From an uncultured Oscillospiraceae bacterium (lineage in GTDB: Bacteria > Bacillota > Clostridia > Oscillospirales > Acutalibacteraceae), in contig URFG01000011.1 of assembly GCA_900547095.1 (NCBI GenBank), positions 1-43,768 on the forward strand: 43,768 nucleotides of DNA, written 5' to 3'. Positions 16,268-24,831 of this stretch are shown one piece after another. The notes under the pieces are model-generated. The model did no database searches. It saw nothing but the letters and a program-made list of their open reading frames with translations, and was not told the DNA's origin. The position numbers were made by a program, and so were the translations under genes. Numbering within the stretch: the stretch's first letter is position 1; each line of letters opens with the position of its first letter.

Positions 16268-18784
16268 TTATCCTTTTGCCTCCAACCAATTTTTTCCGCT
16301 GTGGGCTTCGCTTTTAAGCTCCACCTTAAGTTTTGCGGCAGATCTCATTTCGCGTTCTAATATTTCGCAGACCTTTTTTGCGTCTTCCGCCTTTGCTTCC
16401 ACTATCAATTCGTCGTGTACCTGCAAAATAAGTTTGGCGCTCGGAACTTCCTTTTTAAGAGTTTCAAAAACCCTTATCATAGCGATCTTTATTATGTCTG
16501 CCGCCGTGCCCTGAATAGGCGCGTTTCTTGCGACTCTTTCGCCGAAAGCTTTTATATTCCGATTTGATGAAGAAAGCTCGGGGAGATATCTTCTTCTGCC
16601 GAAAAGAGTGGTAACATATCCGTTTTTTTCCGCCTCTTTTATAGCGTTTTCCATATAATCGGAAACTCCCTTGTAGGTTTCAAGATAATTTTTTATATAC
16701 CTGTCCGCCTCTGCGCGTGTTACTCCGATGTCCTTTGCAAGAGAGAAAGCGCCGATACCGTAAACAATTCCGAAATTCACGGCTTTTGCCCTGCTTCTCA
16801 TAATCGGCAAGACCATACTCTTCGGAATATTGAAAACCTCCGAGGCAGTCGCGGTGTGAATATCTTCATCGGAATTGAAAGCTTCTATCATAGCCTTATC
16901 GTCAGCCATATCCGCAAGAACTCTTAATTCTATCTGTGAATAGTCCGCATCGCAAAGCACATATCCGTCCTTAGCAATAAAATATTTTCTTAATTTTCTG
17001 CCCTCTTCGGTTTTAACCGGAATATTCTGCAAATTCGGCTCAAGCGAGCTTATTCTGCCTGTCCGCGTTTCGGTCTGATTAAAAGTCGTGTGAATTCTTC
17101 CGTCTTGTGCCACAGCGTTTAAAAGTCCGTCGCAATAGGTAGATTTAAGCTTTGTAAGTCTGCGGTAGACAAGAATTTCTTTTACTATCGGATAGTCATA
17201 TTTTAAAGATTCAAGCACATCGGCAGATGTGCTGTATCCGCTTTTTGTCTTTTTCTTCGAGGGAAGCAAAAGCTTTTCAAAAAGAATTTCTCCTAATTGC
17301 TTAGGCGAGTTGATATTGAATTCGCAGCCTGAAAGCGAGAATATTTCCTTTTTAAGCTCTGCTATTTTTATATCAAGCTCTTTGCCCTCTGCTTTAAGAC
17401 CTTCGCTGTCTACCAAAAATCCGGTTTTCTCCATTTCAGCGAGTACTCTTGAAAGAGGAATTTCTATTTCCTTTAAAAGTTTTATTTCGTTGCTTTCTTC
17501 AAGCTTTTTGGTTAAAATATCGTTCACCGCATTTAATATAGCAGCGGATTTTAAAGCGTCGCTTTGCTCATCGCCTTTTAGAATTATTTCGTCTAAAGAA
17601 AAAATTTCGCTTAAATGGGAAAGCGAATAGTTGTTTGAAGAGGGATTGAATAAATAAGCGGCAAGAGAGGTATCAAAGCTGATATTTTCAACTTCCGAAA
17701 AAGCTTTATACACCGATTTTGAATCATATACTCTTTTTTTGATATTCGCATTTTTAAGAATTTCTGCTGCTTCTTCCTTTTTCAGTAAAAACACTTTGCC
17801 GTCATTGCAGGCGGCGAATTCCTCGCCAATTATAAGATCGAACTCGCCTTTTAAAGCAGAGGAGTATTTAATAACCGAATATTCTTTTTTTATCTCTTCA
17901 GGCGAATTTGATTTCGGTTTTATTCCCATTTTGCTCATAAGCGTGAAAAATTCAAGATCCGTCATCAAAACGCTTAAATGCTCTTTGTCGCACGGCCTTA
18001 TTTTATAGGAATTGAAATCGGTATCGATAGGTGCATTGCGGTCGATAGTGCCTAAAAAGAGGCTTAAATATGCGCTGTCTTTTCCTGCTTCAAGCTTTGC
18101 TTTAATTCCGGGCTTAATATCAAGAGAATCTAAATTTTCATAGATATTATCAATGCTGTGGTATTTTGAAATAAGGTCGGTGGCGGTTTTTTCGCCTATG
18201 CCGGCAACGCCCTTTATATTGTCGGAGCTGTCGCCCATAAGCGCTTTAAGGTCGATAAGCTCGCTCGGGATAAGCCCGTATTTAGCTTTAACCTCTTTTG
18301 GTGTGTATACCGTTACCTCGGTTTTCCCCATACGCGTAGTTGCAAGCAAAACATTCGTTTTATCCGAAACAAGCTGCAGAGAATCACGGTCGCCTGTTGC
18401 TATAACGCATTCGTTTTCGTTTTTTTCGGCGGCGAGGGAAAGGGTGCCCAAAATATCGTCAGCCTCATATCTTTCGCACTCAATGCAGGAATATCCTGCG
18501 GCATTAAGCCATTCTTTCACTATCGGGAACTGATCTTTGAGCTCTTCGGGCATAGCATGTCGGCCCGCCTTGTATTCGGCATATTTTTCGTGTCTGAAAG
18601 TCGGCTTTTTAAGATCGAAAGCCACGGCGACCCCGTCGGGAGAAACCGTGTCTATAAGCTTATTTAAAATATTTATAAAACCGAAGACTGCGTTCGTGTA
18701 TTTCCCGTCTTTGGTTGAAAGAAGTTTTATTCCGTAAAAAGCGCGGTTAATAAGGCTGTTTCCGTCAATCGCCAAAAGCTTCAA
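16268..18784 (-). CDS. polA: DNA polymerase I
   Basis: A repair and Okazaki-fragment polymerase of 838 residues. The N-terminal 5'-nuclease domain (about 1-290) begins LLAIDGNSLINRAFYG and has DSSDNIKGVAGIGEKTA. The middle (about 300-460) has the 3'-exonuclease fold without its acidic motifs, so proofreading is probably absent, as in Bacillus Pol I. The polymerase domain has motif A DADYSQIELRVLAD, motif B RSRAKAVNFGIVYG and motif C LQVHDELIVEA. The start codon is TTG (18784) with AGGAG nine bases before it. It leads the long minus-strand block and diverges from dus. Confidence 0.96.
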   Translation of the reverse strand: MKLLAIDGNSLINRAFYGIKLLSTKDGKYTNAVFGFINILNKLIDTVSPDGVAVAFDLKKPTFRHEKYAEYKAGRHAMPEELKDQFPIVKEWLNAAGYSCIECERYEADDILGTLSLAAEKNENECVIATGDRDSLQLVSDKTNVLLATTRMGKTEVTVYTPKEVKAKYGLIPSELIDLKALMGDSSDNIKGVAGIGEKTATDLISKYHSIDNIYENLDSLDIKPGIKAKLEAGKDSAYLSLFLGTIDRNAPIDTDFNSYKIRPCDKEHLSVLMTDLEFFTLMSKMGIKPKSNSPEEIKKEYSVIKYSSALKGEFDLIIGEEFAACNDGKVFLLKKEEAAEILKNANIKKRVYDSKSVYKAFSEVENISFDTSLAAYLFNPSSNNYSLSHLSEIFSLDEIILKGDEQSDALKSAAILNAVNDILTKKLEESNEIKLLKEIEIPLSRVLAEMEKTGFLVDSEGLKAEGKELDIKIAELKKEIFSLSGCEFNINSPKQLGEILFEKLLLPSKKKTKSGYSTSADVLESLKYDYPIVKEILVYRRLTKLKSTYCDGLLNAVAQDGRIHTTFNQTETRTGRISSLEPNLQNIPVKTEEGRKLRKYFIAKDGYVLCDADYSQIELRVLADMADDKAMIEAFNSDEDIHTATASEVFNIPKSMVLPIMRSRAKAVNFGIVYGIGAFSLAKDIGVTRAEADRYIKNYLETYKGVSDYMENAIKEAEKNGYVTTLFGRRRYLPELSSSNRNIKAFGERVARNAPIQGTAADIIKIAMIRVFETLKKEVPSAKLILQVHDELIVEAKAEDAKKVCEILEREMRSAAKLKVELKSEAHSGKNWLEAKG

Positions 18785-18825
18785 AATAGCAACTCCTATA
18801 TAAAAAACTATATAATAAAAAATTA

Positions 18826-18854
18826 TATATATAATATTACCACTATTTTATCAA
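18826..18854 (-). promoter_or_regulatory. Candidate promoter of the polA block
   Basis: On the minus strand TTGATA (18849-18854), a 17-base spacer and TATATA (18826-18831) lie about 40 bases before the polA start in a very AT-rich gap. The match is good but the AT content makes chance hits easy. Confidence 0.5.
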
Positions 18855-18878
18855 TTTGTCACTACTAATTTTTAAAAT

Positions 18879-18907
18879 TTGACAACTTGAAAGCTATAAT
18901 GTATAAT
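18879..18907 (+). promoter_or_regulatory. Perfect consensus promoter of dus
   Basis: TTGACA (18879-18884), exactly 17 bases, then TATAAT (18902-18907). A second TATAAT at 18895-18900 has a poor spacing of 10. The expected start near 18913-18915 is only a few bases before the ATG at 18917, so the mRNA should be leaderless or nearly so. Confidence 0.85.
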
Positions 18908-18916
18908 CTAAAAGTT

Positions 18917-19885
18917 ATGAAAATAGGAAAAATCGAAATAAAAAATTATTGTGCTCTCGCTCCTATGGCAGGCGTTGCGGACAGGGCAATGAGAGAAATA
19001 TGCGTCCGTTTCGGCGCGGCTTTTACTGTCGGCGAGCTTACGAGCGCTAAAGGAATATCCCTCGGCGATAAAAAATCAAAAGAGCTTATTTCCGCTGATA
19101 AAAACGGCGTTCCTTTTGCCTCTCAGATTTTCGGCAGCGATCCTGAAATTATGGCGCAGGCGGCAAGATTCGCCGAGCAGCAGGGACCTGACTTTATAGA
19201 TATAAATATGGGCTGCCCTGCTCCAAAAGTGGCGGGAAACGGCGGCGGGAGCGCATTAATGGCGGAGCCCGAAAAAGCGGCGGAAATTGTAAACCGGGTA
19301 GTAAACGCGGTAAAGATCCCCGTAACTGTGAAAATGCGCACGGGAATCGATTTTGAGCATATCACCGCTCCGAAATTAGCCGTTTTATGCGAGCAGGCAG
19401 GAGCCTCGGCGATCACTGTTCACGGAAGAACGCGCGCGCAGATGTATGCTCCGCCTGTTGACAGAGAAACGATAAAAAAGGTAAAAGAATCGGTCAATAT
19501 CCCGGTTATAGCAAACGGCGATATAACCGACGGAAAGTCGGCAAAAGATATGCTTTCTTTTACAAAATGCGATTTTTTAATGGTCGGCAGAGCGGCAAGA
19601 GGAAATCCTTTTATTTTTGAGGAAATAAACTCGGCTTTTGAGGGAAAGAGTTATACTCCTCCCACGCTTGAATTTCGGCTTAAAGTTTGCCTTGAGCAGA
19701 TCAGACTTATGGAAAAATATAAGGACCCTCATATTGCGGTGCTTGAATCGAGAAAGCATTTGGCGTGGTATATTTCCGGTATCAGGGGCGCCGCGGCGCT
19801 AAGGCGGGAATGCGGCGAAGTAAGCTCTTTTAAAGACGCAAAAAGGATATGCGAAAAAGCACTTGAACAAAACGCATTGTTATGA
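18917..19885 (+). CDS. dusB: tRNA-dihydrouridine synthase (DusB type)
   Basis: A flavin enzyme that reduces uridines in tRNA to dihydrouridine. The TIM-barrel FMN-binding start is LAPMAGVADRAMRE. The catalytic cysteine lies in INMGCPAPKV; VKMRTG, TVHGRTRAQMY and IANGDI are also present. The longer reading from 18887 would put the first codons inside the promoter, so the start is placed at ATG 18917 (MKIGKIEIKN, 322 residues). No Shine-Dalgarno precedes it, in keeping with a leaderless message. yebC follows 33 bases downstream. Confidence 0.92.
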   Translation: MKIGKIEIKNYCALAPMAGVADRAMREICVRFGAAFTVGELTSAKGISLGDKKSKELISADKNGVPFASQIFGSDPEIMAQAARFAEQQGPDFIDINMGCPAPKVAGNGGGSALMAEPEKAAEIVNRVVNAVKIPVTVKMRTGIDFEHITAPKLAVLCEQAGASAITVHGRTRAQMYAPPVDRETIKKVKESVNIPVIANGDITDGKSAKDMLSFTKCDFLMVGRAARGNPFIFEEINSAFEGKSYTPPTLEFRLKVCLEQIRLMEKYKDPHIAVLESRKHLAWYISGIRGAAALRRECGEVSSFKDAKRICEKALEQNALL

Positions 19886-19891
19886 TAGAAT
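19863..19891 (+). promoter_or_regulatory. Candidate promoter of yebC inside the dus end
   Basis: TTGAAC (19863-19868), 17 bases, TAGAAT (19886-19891) lies across the dus stop codon. The -35 matches four of six consensus bases and the -10 five of six. It would give yebC its own start in addition to read-through from dus. Confidence 0.4.
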
Positions 19892-19918
19892 AATAAGGCT
19901 TGAAAGAAGGAATAGAAT

Positions 19919-20650
19919 ATGTCAGGACATTCAAAATGGAATAATATCAAAAGAAAAAAGGAAAAGACAGACGCCGCCAAAGCGAAAATATTTACCAAAA
20001 TCGGTAAAGAAATATCTGTTATAGTAAAGCAGGGCGGCCCTAATATGAATGAAAACAGTCGCCTTAAAGACGCTGTCGCTAAGGCTAAAGCCGCCAATGT
20101 GCCTAATGATAACATCGAAAGAATTATTAAAAAAGCCGCAGGAGAGCAGGGCGGAAGCGAATATGAAGAGCTTATTTATGAGGGTTACGGTCCTAGCGGA
20201 GTTGCAGTCGTAGTAGAAGCGCTCACGGATAACCGCAACCGCACAGCCGGCGATGTAAGGCATTACTTCGATAAATGCGGAGGAAATTTAGGTCAGAGCG
20301 GCTCTGTTATGTTTATGTTCGAGAGAAAAGGCATAATCGAAATCGAGGGCGAGGGCCACGATGAAGACGAGGTTATGGAAGCGGCTTTGGAAGCAGGCGC
20401 CGAGGATTTTGAGTTTGACGGCGATGTTTTCGAAATCTCTACGGATCCGAACGATCTTGGAAAAGTGAGAGACGCTTTGGAGGAAAAAGGATTCTCATTC
20501 CTTTCAGCCGAGGTGCAGTATATCCCCACTACTATGACTTCTATCGACGATCAGGAGTCAAGAGATAAAATGGAAAAGCTTATAGATATGTTAGAGGAAA
20601 ATGATGATGTTCAGGCAATCTGGCATAACTGGGAAATGCCTGAAGAATAG
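19919..20650 (+). CDS. yebC: YebC/PmpR family protein
   Basis: A 243-residue member of the TACO1/YebC family. It begins with the hallmark MSGHSKWNNIKRKKEKTDA, followed by NENSRLKDAVAKAKAANVPN and YGPSGVAVVVEALTDNRNRT. The acidic middle (EGEGHDEDEVMEAALEAGAEDF is split here by naming only its ends, EGEGH and GAEDF) is typical. The family was long called a transcription regulator; newer work links it to translation of difficult proline stretches. GAAGGA precedes the ATG, and a terminator hairpin follows. Confidence 0.93.
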   Translation: MSGHSKWNNIKRKKEKTDAAKAKIFTKIGKEISVIVKQGGPNMNENSRLKDAVAKAKAANVPNDNIERIIKKAAGEQGGSEYEELIYEGYGPSGVAVVVEALTDNRNRTAGDVRHYFDKCGGNLGQSGSVMFMFERKGIIEIEGEGHDEDEVMEAALEAGAEDFEFDGDVFEISTDPNDLGKVRDALEEKGFSFLSAEVQYIPTTMTSIDDQESRDKMEKLIDMLEENDDVQAIWHNWEMPEE

Positions 20651-20709
20651 AGGCTTTTCGGCTCCTTATGTTTTAAAAAATAACATAATAAATAATATAT
20701 AATTAACAT

Positions 20710-20750
20710 AAAAAATGGTTCGGAGATTTTATTTTTCCGGATCATTTTTT
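20710..20750 (+). terminator. Intrinsic terminator after yebC
   Basis: AAAAAATGGTTCGGA (20710-20724) pairs with TCCGGATCATTTTTT (20736-20750) through 15 positions including two G-U pairs, ending in a T6 run. It separates the housekeeping genes from the sporulation operon. The bases between the yebC stop and the hairpin are AT-rich and featureless. Confidence 0.75.
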
Positions 20751-20753
20751 GTT

Positions 20754-20780
20754 ATATTCGGGACTTGCCCCTCATAGTCT
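20754..20780 (+). promoter_or_regulatory. Candidate sigma-E promoter of the spoIIIA operon
   Basis: ATATT at 20754-20758, a 14-base gap, and CATAGTCT at 20773-20780 resemble the mother-cell sigma-E consensus (ATATT, about 14, CATACAnT), with two changes in the -10 box. It lies between the yebC terminator and spoIIIAA, just where the spoIIIA operon is known to be controlled by sigma-E in Bacillus. Confidence 0.6.
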
Positions 20781-20809
20781 TTAGTACAAGCCCGAAAGGA
20801 AGAGGCAAA

Positions 20810-21697
20810 ATGAAAGAAGACTATGAAAAAATCCTGCAGAAATTACCCGATAGGATATCCGCGGCGCTTAAAAAATGCAGTCTTTTTTTAAGCGCCGCGG
20901 AGGAAATAAGACTCAGGGAAAATTGCTCTCTTGCTTTAACTATAGGAACAAATACTTTCTTTATTAACGAAGACGGCGGTGCCTCCCGTTTTTCTTCGCA
21001 AAATTGTCTTAAAGTAAGCAAAGAAGAAATCGAAAATTCTTATTATATGCTTTGCGGAAATTCCGTTTTTTCCCACGATTCGGAGGCAAAAAGGGGCTTT
21101 ATCACTCTTGACGGCGGCCACCGCGTGGGAATCGGCGGAACTTTTCTTGAAAACGGCGACGTTGCCGAGATCACCTCTCTTAATATCAGAATAGCAAAAG
21201 AAATAGAAAATGCATCTATAGATATACCTGAAGAGGTGCTTTTATCGGGATTGCTTGTTGCGGGTCCTCCCGGCAGCGGGAAGACCACATTTTTAAAAGA
21301 CACCGCAAAAAGACTTTCGTGCGGCAAAAATTCAAAAAGAGTAACGGTCATCGATTCAAGAAACGAGCTTTGCAGAATCGGCGGTAAAGCCGGAGAAAAC
21401 TGCGATATTTTAAGAATTGCGGATAAGGCAAAGGGCATTGAAATGGCAATAAGAACTCTTTATCCGCAGGTTGTGATATTTGATGAAATAGGAAATCTCT
21501 GTCAGGCGCGGTCGGTAAGAGAATGCTTTAATTGCGGAGTAAGTGTTATAACAAGCGTTCACGCAGGAGATATTGAGGACTTGAAATCAAGAAAAACCGT
21601 AAAAGAACTGATAATTTCCGGGGCGATCAAAAATATAGTGCTTTTAAGTGCCGGGCATATAAAAAAACCGCTTTTAATATCCGCAAAGGAAGTGTGA
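20810..21697 (+). CDS. spoIIIAA: Stage III sporulation protein AA (ATPase)
   Basis: A secretion-type AAA ATPase thought to power the SpoIIIA-SpoIIQ channel between mother cell and forespore. Walker A is GPPGSGKTT at residues 152-160, and Walker B is VVIFDEIGN from residue 221. EEIRLREN and GGHRVGIGGT are typical of the family. The start is set at ATG 20810 (295 residues), because AAGGAAGAGG lies just before it; an upstream TTG at 20765 would overlap the promoter. It is the first of eight genes in the standard order. Confidence 0.95.
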   Translation: MKEDYEKILQKLPDRISAALKKCSLFLSAAEEIRLRENCSLALTIGTNTFFINEDGGASRFSSQNCLKVSKEEIENSYYMLCGNSVFSHDSEAKRGFITLDGGHRVGIGGTFLENGDVAEITSLNIRIAKEIENASIDIPEEVLLSGLLVAGPPGSGKTTFLKDTAKRLSCGKNSKRVTVIDSRNELCRIGGKAGENCDILRIADKAKGIEMAIRTLYPQVVIFDEIGNLCQARSVRECFNCGVSVITSVHAGDIEDLKSRKTVKELIISGAIKNIVLLSAGHIKKPLLISAKEV

Positions 21698-21700
21698 TCT

Positions 21701-22150
21701 GTGGCTTTAAAAATTATAGGCTGTCTTTTGATATTTTCTTCCTGCGCTCTTTGCGGAATTTCGGTATCGGGGAAATTCTATAAAAGAAAAAAGGTTTTAA
21801 ATGAGATCTCCATAGGATTTGATAAAGCCGCGTGCAGGCTTAAAAGAGGCGGCGCCGACCGAAAAAGGATAATTGAAGAAAGCTTTAAAGAGCTTAGCTT
21901 TACTGATAAAAACGGGGAAATTTCAATTTCGCAGGCAGGAATAAACCTTGATGATAAAAAAATTCTTGATTCTTATTTTTCGGCTTTCGGAAAAGAAAAC
22001 ACCGAAAAAGAGCTTAAAAATCTTGAACTTACCGCTTCTCTTATAAAAATTCAGTATGAATCTGCCGTAAAAGAGGCGGAGAAAAACGCTTCTTTGTTTA
22101 AAACGCTCGGATTCTGCGCAGGGCTTTTGCTTTGTATATTATTCATCTGA
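21701..22150 (+). CDS. spoIIIAB: Stage III sporulation protein AB
   Basis: A 149-residue membrane protein with one N-terminal and one C-terminal hydrophobic segment (IIGCLLIFSSCALCGISVSG and GFCAGLLLCILFI) enclosing a helical cytoplasmic part. It starts with GTG at 21701, three bases after the spoIIIAA stop, with AAAGGA before it. Distant likeness to type II secretion platform proteins (GspF) is known for the family. Its place in the operon secures the name. Confidence 0.9.
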   Translation: MALKIIGCLLIFSSCALCGISVSGKFYKRKKVLNEISIGFDKAACRLKRGGADRKRIIEESFKELSFTDKNGEISISQAGINLDDKKILDSYFSAFGKENTEKELKNLELTASLIKIQYESAVKEAEKNASLFKTLGFCAGLLLCILFI

Positions 22151-22163
22151 AAGGAAAAAAGCA

Positions 22164-22358
22164 ATGGATGTTGATTTTATTTTTAAAATTGCGGCAATCG
22201 GAATAATAGTCACGGTTTTACATCAGCTGCTTGTGAGATCGGGAAGAGAAGAGCAGGCAATGCTCACCACTCTTGCGGGACTTGTAGTTGTTTTAATGAT
22301 GATAGTGGGAGCAATAGCGGATCTTTTTTCCGAGATAAAAGGGCTGTTCGGACTGTGA
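22164..22358 (+). CDS. spoIIIAC: Stage III sporulation protein AC
   Basis: A 64-residue protein with two membrane spans, FKIAAIGIIVTVLHQLL and LTTLAGLVVVLMMIVGAI, the usual SpoIIIAC size. The small loop between spans carries RSGREEQA. Its stop overlaps the GTG start of spoIIIAD (GTGA), so the two are translationally coupled. Confidence 0.93.
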   Translation: MDVDFIFKIAAIGIIVTVLHQLLVRSGREEQAMLTTLAGLVVVLMMIVGAIADLFSEIKGLFGL

Positions 22359-22750
22359 GCGCTTATTTTTTAAAGGTAACGGCTGTGGTTATCGTAACTC
22401 TTATCTGCACCGTTTTTCTTAAAAGCTACAGACCGGAGCTTTCTTTGGCTGTGGCAATTTCAGGCTCAGTGATTGCCGTGATTATGATTTTAAACGGCTT
22501 TAAACCTTATGTTGACGATATAAAGAATCTGTTTTTTAAGACTTCTTTTGAACCGGAGCTTTTAAAAACCGTCTTAAAAGCCGTGGGGATATCGTATATT
22601 TCAGCTTTTGCCGCCGATACCTGCCGTGACTGCGGACAAACAGCCTTAGCCCTTAAAGCCGAGCTTGCGGGGAAATGCGCTGTTTTTGCGCTCTGCGTTC
22701 CGATGATAATAATGCTCCTTAAAACCGCGCTGGAGGTTGGAAAGGGATGA
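22355..22750 (+). CDS. spoIIIAD: Stage III sporulation protein AD
   Basis: A 131-residue hydrophobic protein with about four membrane segments, similar in its first half to SpoIIIAC. Typical motifs are ISYISAFAADTCRDCGQ and ALKAELAGK. The GTG start at 22355 overlaps spoIIIAC by four bases, and the end overlaps spoIIIAE by ATGA. It is part of the membrane base of the forespore feeding channel. Confidence 0.93.
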   Translation: MSAYFLKVTAVVIVTLICTVFLKSYRPELSLAVAISGSVIAVIMILNGFKPYVDDIKNLFFKTSFEPELLKTVLKAVGISYISAFAADTCRDCGQTALALKAELAGKCAVFALCVPMIIMLLKTALEVGKG

Positions 22751-23868
22751 AAAAAATAATATTTTCGGCAGTAGTTTTTCTGGTACTTCTCTTTTGGCCG
22801 GGAATTACGGCTTTTGCCGAAACGGAAAAAGATGAAAATTATGATATTTTTAATACCGAGGAACTTGAAAATTCTTTAAGCGAGGAAACAAAAAAATATC
22901 TTGATGATTTTTCTTTAAAGCTTGAAAACGGAAAATTTTCCTCTTCTCTTACTCCTAAGCAATTTATCTTACATATCACAGATTTTTTAAAAGAAGGCAT
23001 AAAAGACCCGCTTAAAATATTTTTTTTGATATCGGGAATAATTCTTGCCGTCGCCGCGGCAGACGCTTTTAAAAAAAGCGGCGATCAGATTGCGGCGGCG
23101 GTGCTTGCGGGTACTCTTGCGATTGCGGCGGCAGGAATAGGTGATGTTATGTCCGCCGCGTCTGCGGCGGTGTCGGCGATAAAAGCGGTTTCGGAATTTA
23201 TGTTTGCATTTATTCCTGTTTTCACGGCTATTGTCGCAGTTTCGGGGAAAACCGCCACTTCCGCCGCCTCGGGCGCTCTGCTGCTTGGCGCCACACAGGC
23301 TGTCAGCGCCGCCTGCACCTATCTTATATTGCCTATAATCAGCGGCTTTTCTGCACTCTTTATAAGCAGTTCTTTTTCTCCGCTTACGGAAAGATCAAGC
23401 CTGCCCGTAATTTTAAAAAAGGCGGCGCTTTGGATACTTTCTCTTGTATCCACGCTTTTTTTGGGAATTTTAGGAATTCAGACCGTTATCAGCTCCGCTT
23501 CGGATACCGTGGGGCTTAAAACCGCTAAATTTATAGTCGGCACATGCGTTCCGGTTGCAGGTCCTGCGCTTGCGGAGGCGGCGTCAACAGTTGCGGCTTC
23601 GGTTTCGCTTGTGAGGTCGTCTGTAGGAGCGTACGCGATAGCGGCGCTGGTTTTCACAATTTTACCCGTGCTTTTGCAGGTAGCAATGCTCAGAGGCTGT
23701 TTTTTACTCAGTATCGCAGTTAGCGAAACATTTGCGCTCCCTAAAATGACATCTCTTTTAAAGGCGATAGATTCGGTCTTATCGGTCCTATTTGCTATTT
23801 TACTTCTTATATCCGGACTTTTTGTTATAGCCTTGGGAATTGTTGTGAATGCGGGGAAGAGTGTATGA
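22747..23868 (+). CDS. spoIIIAE: Stage III sporulation protein AE
   Basis: The largest membrane protein of the operon, 373 residues, with a signal-like N terminus (IIFSAVVFLVLLFWPGITAFA), an acidic extracytoplasmic stretch and about seven later spans rich in alanine and serine. SAASGALLLGATQAVSAAC and VGTCVPVAGPALAEAASTV are recognisable family regions. It overlaps both neighbours by ATGA. It is likely a pore-associated permease component. Confidence 0.93.
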   Translation: MKKIIFSAVVFLVLLFWPGITAFAETEKDENYDIFNTEELENSLSEETKKYLDDFSLKLENGKFSSSLTPKQFILHITDFLKEGIKDPLKIFFLISGIILAVAAADAFKKSGDQIAAAVLAGTLAIAAAGIGDVMSAASAAVSAIKAVSEFMFAFIPVFTAIVAVSGKTATSAASGALLLGATQAVSAACTYLILPIISGFSALFISSSFSPLTERSSLPVILKKAALWILSLVSTLFLGILGIQTVISSASDTVGLKTAKFIVGTCVPVAGPALAEAASTVAASVSLVRSSVGAYAIAALVFTILPVLLQVAMLRGCFLLSIAVSETFALPKMTSLLKAIDSVLSVLFAILLLISGLFVIALGIVVNAGKSV

Positions 23869-24290
23869 ATGCGTTTAAAGGTTTTATTATGTCCGTTTGC
23901 ACGCTGTTTTGCGTTTTGGGAGGGCTTTTCATTTTAAGCCCAAAGGGGAAATTCGAAAAGCCCGTGAGATATGTTTTTGCACTTGTGTTATTGATTTGCA
24001 CGGTAAGCTCGGCGCTGCAATTTATGAAAACCGATTTCAGCTTTTCTTTTGACAGCTTTACTCAAGCGGATACTTCCGATATTTCCGTTTACACCGCAAA
24101 AAAAGTCTATGAAACGGCGCTCGAAAACGAGGGAATAAATTTTGAAAAAATTTCCCTTATTACGGATAAACTTGAAAACGGCAGCATAAATATTACTAAG
24201 ATTATTATTTTGTCCGATGATGATCCAGAGAAAATAAAAGAAATCGTATCGCCCGGCGGCGATATAGAGGTGGAAATAAGAAGTGAATGA
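23865..24290 (+). CDS. spoIIIAF: Stage III sporulation protein AF
   Basis: A 141-residue protein with two N-terminal spans (GFIMSVCTLFCVLGGLFIL and VRYVFALVLLICTVSSALQF) and a C-terminal soluble domain with a ring-building alpha/beta pattern (INITKIIILSDDDPEKIKEI). Its stop lies eight bases inside spoIIIAG. Confidence 0.9.
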   Translation: MNAFKGFIMSVCTLFCVLGGLFILSPKGKFEKPVRYVFALVLLICTVSSALQFMKTDFSFSFDSFTQADTSDISVYTAKKVYETALENEGINFEKISLITDKLENGSINITKIIILSDDDPEKIKEIVSPGGDIEVEIRSE

Positions 24291-24831
24291 GAAACTTAAA
24301 AAAATAACCGAAAAGATAAAAAATCCGAAAATTCTTATAATTGTCGGGGTTATCGGAATAGGGCTTATTTTTCTTTCCTCATTAATTCCGAAAACGCAGG
24401 AAAAAAAGGATACCGATTCTTCCCGGTCCGTTAGCGCAAAGGATTATAAGGATGAGCTTGAAAGGAGCCTCAAAGTTTTAGTAAGCGGAATTTCGGGAGA
24501 TCCTGATCCCACGGTTATCGTTACGCTTGAATCGGGAGTAAGGTATTCTTATGCGGATTCCGAGAAAAGCGATCAGTCCTCTTCGGAGGGAAAGGATAAA
24601 GGAGGAGAAGAAAAAAAGAGCGTCAGCAGATCTTATGTGATAGTAAAATCGGCAGACGGCTCGGAGGGTCCGCTGCTTGTGTCAGAGCTTATGCCGCAGA
24701 TAAGGGGAGTGGCCGTTATCTGCGAGGGCGGGTATGACGAAACCGTGAGCGAGGAAATAAATAACGCCGTAACAGCGGCGCTAAATATAACATCAAAACG
24801 CGTATATATTTCAGGAGGTAACACAAAATGA
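24283..24831 (+). CDS. spoIIIAG: Stage III sporulation protein AG
   Basis: A 182-residue ring-forming channel protein with one span (ILIIVGVIGIGLIFLSSLI) and an extracytoplasmic ring domain ending in the conserved RGVAVICEGGYDETVSEEI and ALNITSKRVYISGGN. A low-complexity Ser/Asp/Lys-rich linker precedes the ring part. The start is GTG at 24283. In Bacillus, SpoIIIAG makes a large ring across the intermembrane space. Confidence 0.94.
   Translation: MNEKLKKITEKIKNPKILIIVGVIGIGLIFLSSLIPKTQEKKDTDSSRSVSAKDYKDELERSLKVLVSGISGDPDPTVIVTLESGVRYSYADSEKSDQSSSEGKDKGGEEKKSVSRSYVIVKSADGSEGPLLVSELMPQIRGVAVICEGGYDETVSEEINNAVTAALNITSKRVYISGGNTK

Noticed and set aside
18887..18916. Longer dus start at ATG 18887
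   Set aside because: It would lie inside the -35/-10 region of the perfect promoter and has no ribosome site.
20765..20809. TTG start of spoIIIAA at 20765
   Set aside because: It overlaps the sigma-E-like promoter, and a good ribosome site precedes ATG 20810.
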